Of a DNA stretch of 64,000 nucleotides, positions 1 to 7,678 are shown piece after piece (the stretch's first letter is position 1; each line of letters opens with the position of its first letter). The notes under the pieces are model-generated. The model was given only the letters and a program-made list of their open reading frames with translations. It had not been told where the DNA came from and did no database searches. The position numbers and the translations under genes were made by a program. Source of the DNA: Streptomyces violaceorubidus (GTDB taxonomy: Bacteria > Actinomycetota > Actinomycetes > Streptomycetales > Streptomycetaceae); NCBI RefSeq assembly GCF_000717995.1, contig NZ_JODM01000016.1, positions 1 to 64,000 of the forward strand. Direction: 5' to 3'.

Positions 1-1
1 T

Positions 2-133
2 GAGATCACCACGCCAACGACAAGGGGCCCTGTCTCGTCACCACACCCGCTGACCAGCCCATTTCACCCACCAGCACAGGATGAAAGAGGCTCACTGACC
101 TTCATCGAAAAAGTCATGGGAGAAGAGACATGA
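2..133 (+). CDS. possible 3' end of an upstream gene (partial)
   Basis: One frame is open from the window edge and stops with TGA at 131-133, overlapping the ATG of the DUF397 gene in an ATGA arrangement. DUF397 genes usually follow an XRE/DUF5753 regulator gene, so this could be the tail of such a regulator. The proline-rich translation does not resemble the usual end of that family, however, and the overlap may be chance. Weakly supported. Confidence 0.2.
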   Translation, partial: EITTPTTRGPVSSPHPLTSPFHPPAQDERGSLTFIEKVMGEET

Positions 134-330
134 CCTCCGACCTGGAGTGGTTCAAGAGCAGCCACAGCAGCAACGACGGCCCTGATTGCGTCGAGATCGC
201 GATACCCCCCACCACCTCCACCATCCACGTCCGCGACTCCAAGGCTCCCGACGCCGCCCGGCTCACCTTCACCGGCGTCTCCTGGACCGCGTTCGTGCTC
301 ACCGTCACGACAGCCGCCCGACGGGCCTAG
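130..330 (+). CDS. DUF397 domain protein
   Basis: A 66-residue protein of the DUF397 family, small actinobacterial proteins usually encoded beside XRE/DUF5753 regulators and often controlling development or antibiotic production as a pair. The diagnostic pattern is visible: an early W-F-K-S-S-H-S, then D-C-V-E-I-A and a V-R-D-S-K motif, followed by W-x-x-F-V near the C-terminus. A purine-rich site (GGGAGAAGAG) lies just before the ATG. The expected XRE partner would lie to the left, outside the window. The biochemical role of DUF397 proteins is not settled; binding to the partner regulator is the usual inference. Confidence 0.85.
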   Translation: MTSDLEWFKSSHSSNDGPDCVEIAIPPTTSTIHVRDSKAPDAARLTFTGVSWTAFVLTVTTAARRA

Positions 331-380
331 TTCGTGATCCGTTAGCGGCATCCTCGTCCGTGGGCCGGACGATCCCGGCC

Positions 381-1466
381 ATGACGAACAACACGACACG
401 TGTCAGCCTGGCCTGCGTCCTGTCGGCCACCGCGCTCCTCGCCGGTGTCGCCGCCCCGGCGGCCACGGCCGCCCCCGCCGCGCCCCACGCGGATGCCGGA
501 CACCCGGCCCGGCAGATACCGTTCACGGCCGCCGAGGTGACCGCGCGGGGCGACGGCGGGTACGAGATCACCTGGCGGGCGCCGGGGGTCCGCCAGGTCG
601 CGGTGCGGGCGAACGGCCGTACCGTCGCCGTGGGCGGTTCCACCGGCCGGGTCCCCGTGCGGGGGCTGCCCGCCGCCGACCGGCAGTGGTTCGACCTGGT
701 ACCGGACCGGGGGCAGCGGCTGCGGCTCGCCGACCGGCTGATCGAGCTGGACGGCGCGGTCAACTTCCGTGACGCGGGCGGCTACCGCACCAGGGACGGG
801 CAGTGGGTGCGGATGGGAGCGGTGTACCGCACCGACTCCCTGGACAAGCTCACCGACGCCGACCTGGCGAAGCTGAAGCGGCTCGGCATCGCCGTCGACT
901 ACGACCTGCGCACGGCGTCGGAGCGTTCCGCCGCCCCGGACCGCCTGCCCGAGGGGGTGCGGTACGTCGTGGCGAACGTCGCCGGTGACGACTCGCCCGT
1001 CTTCACCATGCCGGCGTCCGCCGCCGAGGCCGAGCAGATGATGATCGAGGGCGAGAAGAGCATGGTCAGCGGTGAGCCCGCGAAGGCCGCCTACTCCGCC
1101 GTGTTCTCCGGCCTGGTCCGCGACCCCGACGGCGTCCTCTACCACTGCACCGCGGGCAAGGACCGCACCGGCTGGGCCAGTGCCGCCCTGCTCACCGCGC
1201 TCGGCGTGCCGCGTGAGACGGTGACGGCGGACTACCTGGCCTCCAACGCGTACCGCGCCGAGGCCAACGCCGCCGCTCTGGCCGCCCTGCCCGCCGGGCA
1301 GGCCGCGGTCTACAAGCCGCTGCTCGACGTACGCGCCTCATACCTGAACTCCGGCTTCGACGAGGTCGAGCACGCGTACGGCTCCTTCGCCGGGTACGAG
1401 AAGAAGGCGCTGGGCCTGGACGCGCGGGAGCTGCGACGGCTCAAGAAGGACCTCCTGGTGGGCTGA
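381..1466 (+). CDS. secreted tyrosine-protein phosphatase
   Basis: A 361-residue exported phosphatase of the Y_phosphatase3 type. It has an N-terminal signal peptide (residues 1 to about 33, ending in an Ala-rich AATAAPAAP stretch), a beta-rich region of about 80 residues, then the phosphatase domain. That domain opens with N-F-R-D-A-G-G-Y (about residue 132) and contains the active-site loop HCTAGKDRTG (about residue 255), where Cys is the nucleophile and Arg binds phosphate. The ATG at 381 was chosen because it starts a clean signal peptide; the frame is open further upstream without coding character. Substrate unknown: phosphotyrosine proteins or phosphoinositides are possible for this family. 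Confidence 0.85.
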   Translation: MTNNTTRVSLACVLSATALLAGVAAPAATAAPAAPHADAGHPARQIPFTAAEVTARGDGGYEITWRAPGVRQVAVRANGRTVAVGGSTGRVPVRGLPAADRQWFDLVPDRGQRLRLADRLIELDGAVNFRDAGGYRTRDGQWVRMGAVYRTDSLDKLTDADLAKLKRLGIAVDYDLRTASERSAAPDRLPEGVRYVVANVAGDDSPVFTMPASAAEAEQMMIEGEKSMVSGEPAKAAYSAVFSGLVRDPDGVLYHCTAGKDRTGWASAALLTALGVPRETVTADYLASNAYRAEANAAALAALPAGQAAVYKPLLDVRASYLNSGFDEVEHAYGSFAGYEKKALGLDARELRRLKKDLLVG

Positions 1467-1477
1467 GCGGCAGGGCG

Positions 1478-1505
1478 GCGAACGCTGCGCGCAGAGCACG
1501 TTCGC
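1478..1505. terminator. hairpin after phosphatase gene
   Basis: Seven-base arms GCGAACG (1478-1484) and CGTTCGC (1499-1505) enclose a second small palindrome, CTGCGCGCAG. It lies 12 bases past the phosphatase stop and before the next gene. There is no T-run, which is normal in Streptomyces. Confidence 0.35.
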
Positions 1506-1551
1506 GGACCCTACCCGCGCGCGGGGTCGGGGACTTGGGGATAGTGCTGCC

Positions 1552-2061
1552 ATGACCAACAACCCCCGCAGCACCCTGTTACTCGCCTCCACCGTGCTCA
1601 CCGCGGTCCTCGCCCTCTACATCGCCCTCGTGGCCCTCGGGAACATCACCGACTTCGACAGCAACCAGCAGTACGTGCACCATGTCCTCGCGATGGACAC
1701 GACGTTCAAGGACGACGACCTGATGTGGCGGGCGATCACGAGCAAGGGGCTCCAGGACACCGCCTACGTGGCGATCATCGTGTGGGAGACCGTGGCCGCG
1801 CTCGTCCTGATCCGGGCCACCTGGCTCTGGATACGCCGGCAGCACGCTCCCGCGCGGCGCTTCACCACCTACGGCACGCTCATGCTGATGCTGCTCTTCG
1901 GCGCCGGGTTCCTCGCGATCGGCGGGGAGTGGTTCGCGATGTGGCAGTCGCAGGACTGGAACGGGCTGGACGCGGCGACCCGGGTGCTCCTGTTCAGCGG
2001 TGTCGTGCTGATCGTGGCGCACCTGCCGTCCGGCGGGACGGAGACCGCGGGACAACCGTGA
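1552..2061 (+). CDS. DUF2165 family integral membrane protein
   Basis: A 169-residue membrane protein with about four hydrophobic segments (near residues 8-30, 72-93, 107-127 and 143-160). The pattern W-R-A-I-T-S near residue 60 and the spacing of the segments fit the DUF2165 family, whose function is unknown. Codon 10 is TTA (1579-1581). TTA is rare in Streptomyces and is read by the developmental tRNA BldA, so expression may be limited to differentiating or late cultures. Single gene between the phosphatase and a convergent secreted protein gene. Confidence 0.75.
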   Translation: MTNNPRSTLLLASTVLTAVLALYIALVALGNITDFDSNQQYVHHVLAMDTTFKDDDLMWRAITSKGLQDTAYVAIIVWETVAALVLIRATWLWIRRQHAPARRFTTYGTLMLMLLFGAGFLAIGGEWFAMWQSQDWNGLDAATRVLLFSGVVLIVAHLPSGGTETAGQP

Positions 2062-2062
2062 C

Positions 2063-2632
2063 CTACGCCACCACGCTGACCGTCGTGCCGGACGTGCCGA
2101 ACTCCCAGAGCGCGTCGCCGTCCGCCTTGGGCAGCCGTATGCCGCCCGTCTTGGCACCGGCGGCGGGCGGCGGCGGGGAGGAGCCGTCCACGGCGTTGGA
2201 GAAGGCGAGCCAGACGCCGTCCTCCTGGGCGAAGTACACGATCTGCTCGATCCGCACCCCGTCGGAGCCCGTCGTCGGGTCCTGGCGGCGGGTGCCGACG
2301 CTGTACTTGCCCGGATCCGGGTCGACCGTGCCCGGCCACACCTTGAAGGACCTGCGGGTGGCGTCGCTGGCGTCGACCAGCCACACCCGGTCCTGGCCCA
2401 CCGAGTAGACGACGCGCCGCCCGGTGCCGGAGCCCTCCGGCACCGGGGCCGGCGCGGTCTCCCTGGGCTTGGGGTGCGCGTCCGCGGACGCCGACGGCTT
2501 CGGCTTCGTCGCCACGGCGGTGGGATGGGGCCCCTGGTCCGCCTGCATGGCCAGGACGGTCACCGCCGCGATCGCCCCCACGGTCAGACCGGAGACCCAC
2601 GCCCATGAGGGAAGTCGGGCTGGCACGGGCAC
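2063..2632 (-). CDS. hypothetical membrane-anchored secreted protein
   Basis: A 189-residue protein with one hydrophobic segment near the N-terminus (about residues 12-29), followed by a Pro/Ala/Ser/Lys-rich linker (about residues 35-65) and a C-terminal extracytoplasmic domain of about 115 residues with alternating hydrophobic and charged residues (R-V-V-Y-S-V, V-W-L-V-D). This suggests a beta-rich outer domain tethered to the membrane. No enzyme motif is visible and I do not recognise the family. It converges with the DUF2165 gene and lies downstream of fbiC on the same strand. Confidence 0.6.
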   Translation of the reverse strand: MPVPARLPSWAWVSGLTVGAIAAVTVLAMQADQGPHPTAVATKPKPSASADAHPKPRETAPAPVPEGSGTGRRVVYSVGQDRVWLVDASDATRRSFKVWPGTVDPDPGKYSVGTRRQDPTTGSDGVRIEQIVYFAQEDGVWLAFSNAVDGSSPPPPAAGAKTGGIRLPKADGDALWEFGTSGTTVSVVA

Positions 2633-2756
2633 GCATCTCCTCAGCTACGAGAACCCCGACACACCGGGGGCCCGATCATCGTACTGCGCGCCCGCCGTAC
2701 TCCCGAAGCGCGCGCCCGCGTCCTCCGGCGTCCGCGCCCCCGGTGCCCGCGGCTCC

Positions 2757-5360
2757 TCAGTCCAGCACCGGCAGCAGCTGCGGCAGGTGCCCGTCCGAGT
2801 CCCGTGCCGCCCGCTGCCGCTCCTCGGGCACGGGGCCGTAGAGCGTGGTGCGCGGCTTCGCCGGGCGGCCCGCCGCGTCCGCGACCGCGATCAGGTCCTT
2901 GACCGACTTGTACGACCCGTAGGACGAGCCGGCCATGCGGGAGATCGTCTCCTCCATGAGGGTGCCGCCCAGGTCGTTGGCGCCGGAGCGGAGCATCTCC
3001 GCCGCGCCCTCCGTGCCCAGTTTCACCCAGCTCGTCTGGATGTTGGGGATGTGCGGGTGCAGGAGGAGGCGGGCCATCGCCGTCACCGCGCGGTTGTCCC
3101 GGAGGGTGGGGCCGGGCCGTGCGATGCCCGCCAGGTACACGGGCGCGTTGGTGTGGATGAAGGGGAGCGTCACGAACTCCGTGAAGCCGCCCGTGCGCTG
3201 CTGGATCCCGGCGAGCGTGCGCAGGTGGCCCAGCCAGTGGCGGGGCTGGTCGACGTGGCCGTACATCATCGTGGAGCTGGACCGGATGCCCAGTTCGTGG
3301 GCCGTCTCGATCACCTCGATCCAGGTGGCCGCCGGCAGCTTGCCCTTGGTCAGGATCCAGCGGACCTCGTCGTCGAGGATCTCCGCCGCCGTGCCGGGTA
3401 CGGAGTCGAGGCCGGCCTCCTTGGCCGCGGTCAGCCACTCGCGGACCGACATCCCGGTGCGTGTCGCGCCGTTGACGACCTCCATCGGCGAGAAGGCGTG
3501 CACGTGCATGCCGGGCACGCGCTCCTTGACCGCCCGCGCGATGTCGAAGTACGCCGTGCCGGGCAGGTCGGGGTGGATGCCGCCCTGCATGCAGACCTCC
3601 ACCGCGCCCACCTCCCAGGCCTGCTGGGCGCGGTCGGCGACCTGGTCGAGGGAGAGCGTGTAGGCGTCGGCGTCCGTGCGGCGCTGGGCGAAGGCGCAGA
3701 AACGGCAGCCGGTGTAGCAGACGTTGGTGAAGTTGATGTTGCGGGTGACGATGTACGTCACGTCGTCGCCGACGACGCTCCTGCGCACGTCGTCCGCGAC
3801 GGAGCACAGCGCGTCCAGCGCCGGGCCGTCGGCGTGCAGCAGGGCGAGTGCCTCGTCGTCCGTCAGCCGCGTCGGGTCGTCCGCCGCCGTGGCCAGCGCG
3901 GCGCGCACGTCGGTGTCGATGCGCTCGGGTGCCATGCCGGGGGCGGCGGCCTCGCGCAGGGCGCCCCAGTCGCCGTACACCTCGTCGAAGTCGTCGCGGC
4001 GGTCCGAGGTACGGCCCTCGGTGTCGATGGTGGCGTGCAGGTCGGTGCGGCCGGTGGCGGTGAACGCCTCGTCCGGCTCCTGCCACACGTGCCCCTCGAC
4101 CACCGCGTCCTCGCGCGCCAGTCCGGTCTCCGGGTCGGCGAGCGCCGCCACGTGCGGGCGCAGCCGGGGGTCCAGCCAGGGCTCGCCGCGTTTGACGAAC
4201 TCCGGGTACACGCAGAGACGTTCCCGCAGCTCGAACCCGGCGGTCCGGGACTTCGCGGCCAGTTCGTCGATCTGCGGCCAGGGGCGCTCGGGGTTGACGT
4301 GGTCGATGGTGAGCGGGGAGACGCCGCCCCAGTCGTCGATGCCGGCGCCGATCAGCCGCTCGTACTCCGCGTCCACCAGGTTCGGCGGGGCCTGGAGGCA
4401 GGCCGAGGGGCCCATGATGTGCCGGGCGACGGCCACCGTGGCGACCAGCTCGTCCAGTTCCGCGTCCGGCATGCCGCGCATCGCCGTGTCGGGCTTGGCG
4501 CGGAAGTTCTGGATGATCAGCTCCTGGACGCCGTGGTAGGCGCGGGAGACCTTGCGCAGCGCGAAGAGGGACTCGGCCCGCTCCTCGTACGTCTCGCCGA
4601 TGCCGATGAGGATCCCGGAGGTGAAGGGGACCGAGGAGCGCCCGGCGTCCTCCAGGACGCGCAGCCGTACGGCGGGCTCCTTGTCGGGCGAGCCGTGGTG
4701 CGGGCCGCCGGGCTCGGACCACAGGCGGGTCGCGGTGGTCTCCAGCATCATGCCCATGGAGGGCGCGACGGGCTTGAGCCGCTGGAAGTCCGTCCAGGTC
4801 ATGACGCCCGGGTTGAGGTGCGGGAGCAGCCCCGTCTCCTCCAGGATGCGGATCGAGATCGCGCGGACGTAGGCGATCGTGTCGTCGTACCCGTGCGCGT
4901 CCAGCCACTCCCTGGCCTCGGGCCAGCGGTCCTCGGGCTTGTCGCCGAGGGTGATGAGGGCTTCCTTGCAGCCGAGGGCGGCGCCCTTGCGCGCGATGTC
5001 GAGCACCTCGTCGGGGGACATGAACATCCCGTGCCCCGCCCGGCGCAGCTTGCCGGGGACGGTGACGAAGGTGCAGTAGTGGCACTTGTCCCGGCACAGC
5101 CGGGTCAGCGGGATGAAGACGCTCTTGGAGTACGTGATGACGCCGGGCCGCCCGGCCGCCTCCAGGCCCGCGTCCCGGACCCGGGCGGCGGACGCGGTGA
5201 GGGCGTCGAGGTGCTCGCCGCGCGCCTGGAGCAGCACGGCGGCCTCGGTCACGTCGAGCGCGACGCCGTCCCGGGCGCGTTTGAGGGCGCGACGCATGGA
5301 GTTCTCGGTGGGGCCGGCGGGATCGGCGGGTCCGGTTCCGGAGGTCGCGGAAGTCGTCAT
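2757..5360 (-). CDS. fbiC: bifunctional FO biosynthesis protein FbiC (CofGH)
   Basis: An 867-residue fusion of two radical SAM enzymes that together make FO, the deazaflavin chromophore of coenzyme F420, from tyrosine and the pyrimidine precursor 5-amino-6-ribitylaminouracil. The N-terminal CofG-like half has the iron-sulfur motif CRDKCHYC (Cx3Cx2C, near residue 90) and the C-terminal CofH-like half has CYTGCRFC (near residue 545). Length and domain order match actinobacterial FbiC. The start is the ATG at 5360. A probable F420-using reductase is encoded at 7166 and a flavin/F420-fold oxidase at 17140, so F420 chemistry is represented close by. Confidence 0.96.
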   Translation of the reverse strand: MTTSATSGTGPADPAGPTENSMRRALKRARDGVALDVTEAAVLLQARGEHLDALTASAARVRDAGLEAAGRPGVITYSKSVFIPLTRLCRDKCHYCTFVTVPGKLRRAGHGMFMSPDEVLDIARKGAALGCKEALITLGDKPEDRWPEAREWLDAHGYDDTIAYVRAISIRILEETGLLPHLNPGVMTWTDFQRLKPVAPSMGMMLETTATRLWSEPGGPHHGSPDKEPAVRLRVLEDAGRSSVPFTSGILIGIGETYEERAESLFALRKVSRAYHGVQELIIQNFRAKPDTAMRGMPDAELDELVATVAVARHIMGPSACLQAPPNLVDAEYERLIGAGIDDWGGVSPLTIDHVNPERPWPQIDELAAKSRTAGFELRERLCVYPEFVKRGEPWLDPRLRPHVAALADPETGLAREDAVVEGHVWQEPDEAFTATGRTDLHATIDTEGRTSDRRDDFDEVYGDWGALREAAAPGMAPERIDTDVRAALATAADDPTRLTDDEALALLHADGPALDALCSVADDVRRSVVGDDVTYIVTRNINFTNVCYTGCRFCAFAQRRTDADAYTLSLDQVADRAQQAWEVGAVEVCMQGGIHPDLPGTAYFDIARAVKERVPGMHVHAFSPMEVVNGATRTGMSVREWLTAAKEAGLDSVPGTAAEILDDEVRWILTKGKLPAATWIEVIETAHELGIRSSSTMMYGHVDQPRHWLGHLRTLAGIQQRTGGFTEFVTLPFIHTNAPVYLAGIARPGPTLRDNRAVTAMARLLLHPHIPNIQTSWVKLGTEGAAEMLRSGANDLGGTLMEETISRMAGSSYGSYKSVKDLIAVADAAGRPAKPRTTLYGPVPEERQRAARDSDGHLPQLLPVLD

Positions 5361-5506
5361 CCTTCGAGCATACGAGCGGCGTGATCAAGCCGGGCGTCCG
5401 TTCCGGCCGCCCACCGCACGGTTCCCGGCCCTCCATGCGCCGAACCCCTTTCCTTGCCCGGGAGTTCACGGCTCAATACGAGGGTTGCACGCGCCACCCC
5501 CTGCAC

Positions 5507-5541
5507 CACCGATGCCATGTCACCGATGTCATGTCACCGAC
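5507..5541. repeat. 14-bp tandem repeat upstream of PHP gene
   Basis: CACCGATGCCATGT (5507-5520) is followed directly by CACCGATGTCATGT (5521-5534) and a partial third copy (5535-5541). It lies 19 bases before the start of the PHP-domain gene, between divergent fbiC and that gene, so it may affect its leader or be a regulator site. Confidence 0.6.
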
Positions 5542-5559
5542 GACACTGGGAGCAGCAGC

Positions 5560-7095
5560 ATGTGCGAGGACGACCACGGGCACGACCACGGGCACACCGC
5601 CGGGATCGGCAGACGCGCGGTGTTCGTGACGGGAGCCGCCGCCGCGCTTACCTTGGGAAGCGTGAGCTTCGCCTCGGCGGCACCCCGCGAACGGCGCACG
5701 AGGACCGTGCGCGGCACCCTGCCGCCCGGCTCCCCCGACTTCGTGTACGTCCCCGTCGACATCCCCCGCGGAGTGAGCGAGATCCACGTCGCCTACACCT
5801 ACGAGCGCCCCACCGTCCCGGCCGGCACCCAGGGCAACGCGCTCGACATCGGCCTCTTCGACGAGCGCGGCACGGAGCTCGGCGGCCGGGGCTTCCGCGG
5901 CTGGTCGGGCGGCGCGCGCACGGAGTTCTTCGTCCGCGCGGACGACGCCACCCCGGGCTACCTCCCCGGGCCGGTGCGGCCGGGCACCTGGCACATCGCG
6001 CTCGGCCCGTACACGGTGGCACCGCAGGGGCTGCCCTACGAGATCACCATCACGCTGACCTACGGCGAGCAGGACGAGGCCCCGCGGCCGGTCTACCCGC
6101 CCGAGCGGGCCAAGGGGCGCGGCCGGGCCTGGTACCGGGGCGACTGCCACCTGCACTCCGAGTACTCCGACGGCCGCTACACCCTCGCCGAGATCGCGGC
6201 GCTGGCGCGGGCGGCGGGCCTGGACTTCATCAACTCCTCCGAGCACAACACGCCCTCGGCGCACGCGCACTGGGCCGGCCTGGCCGGGGACGACCTGCTG
6301 ATCCTGCTCGGCGAGGAGGTGACGACCCGCAACGGCCACGTGGTCGCCCTCGGCACCGATCCCGGCACCTTCGTCGACTGGCGCTACCGGGCCCGCGACA
6401 ACCGCTTCGGCCGGTTCGCCCGGCAGATCCGCCGCGCCGGGGGCCTGGTCGTGCCGGCCCACCCGCACGCCACCTGCATCGGCTGCAACTGGAAGTTCGG
6501 GTTCGGCGAGGCGGACGCGGTCGAGGTGTGGAACGGCGCCTACACGCCCGACGACGAGGTGGCGCTGGCCGACTGGGACGGCATGCTGGTCGCCGCCGTG
6601 CGCGAGGGACCCGGCGGCCGGGGCTGGATCCCGGCGATGGGCAGCAGCGACTCCCACCGCTCCCCCGACGTGATCGGCCGCCCGCAGACCGTCGTCCTCG
6701 CCGACGACCTGACCCGCGAGGCGATCCAGGAGGGCATCCGGGCGGGCCGGTCGTACGTGGCCGAGTCGTCGCGGGTGTCGCTGTCCTTCACCGCGTCCGG
6801 CGGCCGGGGCGAACACGCCGGGATCGGCGAGCGGCTGCGCGTGGACGCAGACACCCCCGTCACCGTCCGCCTGGAGGTGACGGGCGCCCCGCGCTGCACG
6901 GTGCGCCTCGTCACGGACCAGGGCGTGCTGTTCACCGGCGACCCGCTGCCGGTGTCCGGCGCGGGCGTGGTGGAGTGGCGCACGACCGCCTCGTACGCGG
7001 CCTACGTACGGGCGGAGGTGCGGCACGAGGCGGCGGCGGGACCGGTGCCGGGGGCGCTGGCGGCGTTCACCAACCCGATCTTCCTGGGGAGTTAG
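5560..7095 (+). CDS. Tat-exported PHP-domain (CehA/McbA-type) phosphoesterase
   Basis: A 511-residue metallohydrolase. The N-terminus is His/Asp-rich (MCEDDHGHDHGH) followed by GRRAVFVTGAAAALTL, a twin-arginine export signal, so the enzyme probably folds with metal in the cytoplasm before export. The PHP domain begins near residue 195 with G-D-C-H-L-H-S-E-Y-S-D-G, continues with N-S-S-E-H-N and V-P-A-H-P-H, and ends with G-S-S-D-S-H: the expected metal ligands. About 130 residues before it form a beta-rich accessory domain. The ATG at 5560 has GGGAG ten bases upstream; the frame is open further left but overlaps divergent fbiC. Substrate not predictable, probably a phosphodiester. Confidence 0.85.
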   Translation: MCEDDHGHDHGHTAGIGRRAVFVTGAAAALTLGSVSFASAAPRERRTRTVRGTLPPGSPDFVYVPVDIPRGVSEIHVAYTYERPTVPAGTQGNALDIGLFDERGTELGGRGFRGWSGGARTEFFVRADDATPGYLPGPVRPGTWHIALGPYTVAPQGLPYEITITLTYGEQDEAPRPVYPPERAKGRGRAWYRGDCHLHSEYSDGRYTLAEIAALARAAGLDFINSSEHNTPSAHAHWAGLAGDDLLILLGEEVTTRNGHVVALGTDPGTFVDWRYRARDNRFGRFARQIRRAGGLVVPAHPHATCIGCNWKFGFGEADAVEVWNGAYTPDDEVALADWDGMLVAAVREGPGGRGWIPAMGSSDSHRSPDVIGRPQTVVLADDLTREAIQEGIRAGRSYVAESSRVSLSFTASGGRGEHAGIGERLRVDADTPVTVRLEVTGAPRCTVRLVTDQGVLFTGDPLPVSGAGVVEWRTTASYAAYVRAEVRHEAAAGPVPGALAAFTNPIFLGS

Positions 7096-7165
7096 TCTCC
7101 AGGAGCCACCGGGCTCCGGGACCAGCGCCGCGGAGCCCCCGAGCGAGACGGAGCGCGGACCCACG

Positions 7166-7585
7166 ATGCCGAAACCGCCGAACCCCGAGCGGAAGTACCG
7201 GACCGTCACGGCCTTCCAGCGCCGGCTGAACGCCGTCGTGCGCCGGCTGCCCGGCCAGACCCTCCTGGAGACCACCGGCCGCGTCTCCGGCCTCCCCCGG
7301 CGCACACCGGTGGGCGGCCGCCGGGAGGGCGACTCCTTCTGGCTGGTCTCGGAGTTCGGCGAGCGCTCGCAGTACGTCCGCAACATCCGGGCCGACCCGC
7401 GCGTACGGGTGCGCATCCGGGGCCGCTGGTACCCGGGGACGGCCCATCTCCTGCCCGACGACGACCCGCTGGCCCGCCTGCGCCGCCTTCCCCGCCTCAA
7501 CAGCATGGCGGTACGGGCGATGGGCGTGGGGACGGGGCATCTGACGGTACGGGTGGAGCTGGAGGGGCAGAGGCGGGGAAGCTGA
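7166..7585 (+). CDS. deazaflavin (F420)-dependent nitroreductase-family protein
   Basis: A 139-residue protein of the DDN/Rv3547 family, split-barrel oxidoreductases that mostly bind F420 rather than FMN. Visible family features are L-L-E-T-T-G-R-V-S-G (about residue 33), F-W-L-V-S-E-F-G and S-Q-Y-V-R-N-I-R-A-D-P-R-V-R-V (about residues 68-83), which form the cofactor-binding strand pair. It is 70 bases downstream of the PHP gene on the same strand and close to fbiC, which makes the F420 chromophore. The ATG at 7166 has no strong ribosome site, so the exact start is uncertain. Confidence 0.8.
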   Translation: MPKPPNPERKYRTVTAFQRRLNAVVRRLPGQTLLETTGRVSGLPRRTPVGGRREGDSFWLVSEFGERSQYVRNIRADPRVRVRIRGRWYPGTAHLLPDDDPLARLRRLPRLNSMAVRAMGVGTGHLTVRVELEGQRRGS

Positions 7586-7678
7586 TGAAGAACCTGTGAT
7601 CGGCGTCTCCCACGGCTGACGTCGTCCGCGTGGACAAGGCAAACTGACGTGGTTGCTCAGGATGTCTAGGGGGACGGC

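Noticed and set aside
2424..5384. A plus-strand open frame of 986 codons opposite fbiC
   Set aside because: It is antisense to an intact, motif-verified gene, has Arg/Gly/Val/Asp-rich composition typical of high-GC shadow frames, and has no ribosome site or domain.
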